A stretch of 7,062 bases of DNA from Acidiferrobacteraceae bacterium (GTDB lineage: Bacteria > Pseudomonadota > Gammaproteobacteria > Arenicellales > UBA868): assembly GCA_002731295.1 (NCBI GenBank), contig PCBE01000098.1, positions 1 through 7,062 of the forward strand, written 5' to 3'. The translations under genes were made by a program, and so were the position numbers. A model generated the notes under the pieces. It did no database searches, was not told where the DNA came from, and saw only the letters and a program-made list of their open reading frames with translations. Each line of letters starts with the position of its first letter. Positions within the stretch are counted from its first letter, which is position 1. Below are positions 6,121 through 7,062 of the stretch, piece after piece.

Positions 6121-6156
6121 GGCCACCATCTCTTGTAAGGAGATGGTGGCCTTTTT
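6121..6156 (+). terminator. Rho-independent terminator after the solute-binding protein gene
   Basis: A perfect 12-bp stem, GGCCACCATCTC (6121-6132) with GAGATGGTGGCC (6140-6151), encloses a 7-nt loop and is followed by five Ts (6152-6156). It lies 62 nt after the stop codon and should end the transporter-gene transcript efficiently. Confidence 0.95.
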
Positions 6157-6379
6157 ATGTATCTACGCAGGAGGTGAGCAGCTCAAAGGCCAGCGAAAAG
6201 GAGAGTTTTATTCTGCGTTTATGCTTTATCATGGATGGATGATGATTCACAGACCGGACCATACTCGACCGGCAGGCTCAGGTGCAACTTATATCAGCAG
6301 AGTCCCTCCAGTTCGTATAGCAAGGCCCTGGGACTATTGAATCTGACGATGCCCTGAGCAGGCCAGTAATCAAAAAACC
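6157..6379. other. Intergenic region before the NHL-repeat gene
   Basis: This stretch lies between the terminator and the ATG at 6380. It contains two purine-rich SD-like strings (AGGAGG near 6170 and AAGGAG near 6199), but neither is correctly placed before a convincing ORF. A promoter for the downstream gene is expected here because of the terminator, yet no good -35/-10 pair was found. The open plus frame crossing the terminator looks non-coding. Confidence 0.4.
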
Positions 6380-7062
6380 ATGCGTGACGATCTTGTCGTG
6401 ACCCTGGGAGGTCAAACCTACGCCGTCGAGTGTCCCTGGGGGGCATTGCCTGACGGACAGAAATTTGGCCCGGTCAGTCAGCTCGCTGTCGATTCGCAGG
6501 ACCGGGTGTACGTCTTTCAGCGCTCGAATCCTCCAGTGCTGGTATTTGATTCGGACGGAACCCTGGTCGACAGTTGGGGCGAGGGTGAGTTCTCTGATGC
6601 TCACGGAATTTTTGTCAACCGCGATGATCTCGTCCTGCTGGTTGACCGTGATGCGCACCAGATTCTGGCTTGTGAGACCTCAGGCGCGGTGCGCTTCCGC
6701 CTGGGTCAAAGACATCGACCGCAGTTTAACCAGCCTTTTAACCACCCGACTGATATCGCCCAGGCACCGAACGGTGATTACTATGTCTCGGATGGTTATG
6801 GCAACTCGCGGGTGCACTGTTTTGCGGCCGACGGATCGTTTCGCTTTTCCTGGGGTCAACCTGGAGACGGTCCGGGGGAGTTCACCACACCACATGCGGT
6901 CTGGGTCGACCCAGCCGAGCGGGTGCTAGTCGCAGATCGAGAGAACAACCGTGTCCAGCTGTTCGATCTGAAAGGCCAGTTCATCGAGGCCTGGACGGAT
7001 TTCTTTCACCCGATGGATATCTACGTAGACCCCGCCGGTAATGTCTTTGTGACTGATCAGAT
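6380..7062 (+). CDS. NHL-repeat beta-propeller, amidating-lyase-like (3' end missing)
   Basis: The first 227 codons of a gene running off the right edge encode a series of NHL repeats at about residues 32-67, 74-108, 122-159, 171-205 and 210 onward. The repeats of the form HPTDIAQAPNGDYYVSDGYGN and PHAVWVD...VLVADRENNRVQLFD strongly recall the lyase (PAL) domain of peptidylglycine alpha-amidating monooxygenase and its bacterial homologues. PAL splits peptidyl-alpha-hydroxyglycine into an amidated product and glyoxylate. By alignment from memory, the PAL active-site Arg533, zinc ligands His585 and His690, and Tyr654 match Arg48, His75, His172 and Tyr140. The third zinc ligand, His786, would be Met212 in PMDI. 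No signal peptide is seen, suggesting a cytoplasmic location. The start follows an in-frame stop at 6344 and lacks a clear SD. Bacterial members are mostly uncharacterised, so the lyase activity is only a possibility. A purely structural NHL propeller is the alternative. Confidence 0.87.
   Translation, partial: MRDDLVVTLGGQTYAVECPWGALPDGQKFGPVSQLAVDSQDRVYVFQRSNPPVLVFDSDGTLVDSWGEGEFSDAHGIFVNRDDLVLLVDRDAHQILACETSGAVRFRLGQRHRPQFNQPFNHPTDIAQAPNGDYYVSDGYGNSRVHCFAADGSFRFSWGQPGDGPGEFTTPHAVWVDPAERVLVADRENNRVQLFDLKGQFIEAWTDFFHPMDIYVDPAGNVFVTDQ

Noticed and set aside
6086..6340. Plus-strand 84-codon ORF
   Set aside because: It runs straight through the rho-independent terminator and has no recognisable features or placed SD.
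6278..6658. Minus-strand 126-codon ORF
   Set aside because: It is antisense to the NHL-repeat gene and shows no family motif; it is a shadow.
6465..6929. Plus-strand 154-codon ORF
   Set aside because: It is out of frame with the NHL-repeat protein encoded from 6380 through the right edge, whose repeat motifs are unmistakable.

Overview
The window looks like chromosomal DNA from a proteobacterium, probably a free-living or marine gamma- or alphaproteobacterium. The evidence is moderate GC, a small DUF1289/YdhL-type cysteine protein typical of Proteobacteria, and several genes for uptake and turnover of amino or peptide compounds. No rRNA, tRNA, CRISPR array, integrase or insertion sequence was seen. 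The species cannot be named from the sequence.

Layout, left to right. Positions 1-311 hold no gene I can identify, at most the last codons of an upstream gene, and end in a Shine-Dalgarno (SD) site for the first gene. A short-chain dehydrogenase (SDR) homologue (312-1103, +) has a normal nucleotide-binding fold but substitutions at all four catalytic-tetrad positions. It converges on a 58-codon DUF1289 gene (1244-1420, -), which is easy to miss because of its size. Diverging from that gene is a FAD-dependent D-amino-acid-oxidase-family protein (1570-2664, +), followed by a compact PLP-dependent group II decarboxylase (2858-4096, +). Just downstream is what looks like the frameshifted and truncated start of an amidase gene (4130-4290, +), still carrying a good SD. 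Next come a 40-codon ORF with a strong SD (4371-4493) and, overlapping its end, a secreted family 5 solute-binding protein of a peptide/amino-compound ABC transporter (4463-6058, +). That gene ends in a textbook rho-independent terminator (6121-6156). The right edge holds the N-terminal 227 codons of an NHL-repeat beta-propeller resembling the peptidyl-alpha-hydroxyglycine alpha-amidating lyase domain (6380 to the end, +).

How the genes might fit together (inference): the binding protein captures a peptide, amino acid or amine in the periplasm, while the decarboxylase, FAD oxidase and formerly the amidase process nitrogenous compounds in the cytoplasm. A decarboxylase beside an amine or amino-acid oxidase suggests amino acid to amine to aldehyde or imine, but no substrate can be read from the sequence. 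The transporter permease and ATPase genes are not in the window.

Most worth a second look: the SDR with a substituted active site, the amidase remnant with a break at a six-T run, the SD-equipped small ORF overlapping the transporter gene start, and the lyase-like propeller that keeps most but not all expected active-site residues.
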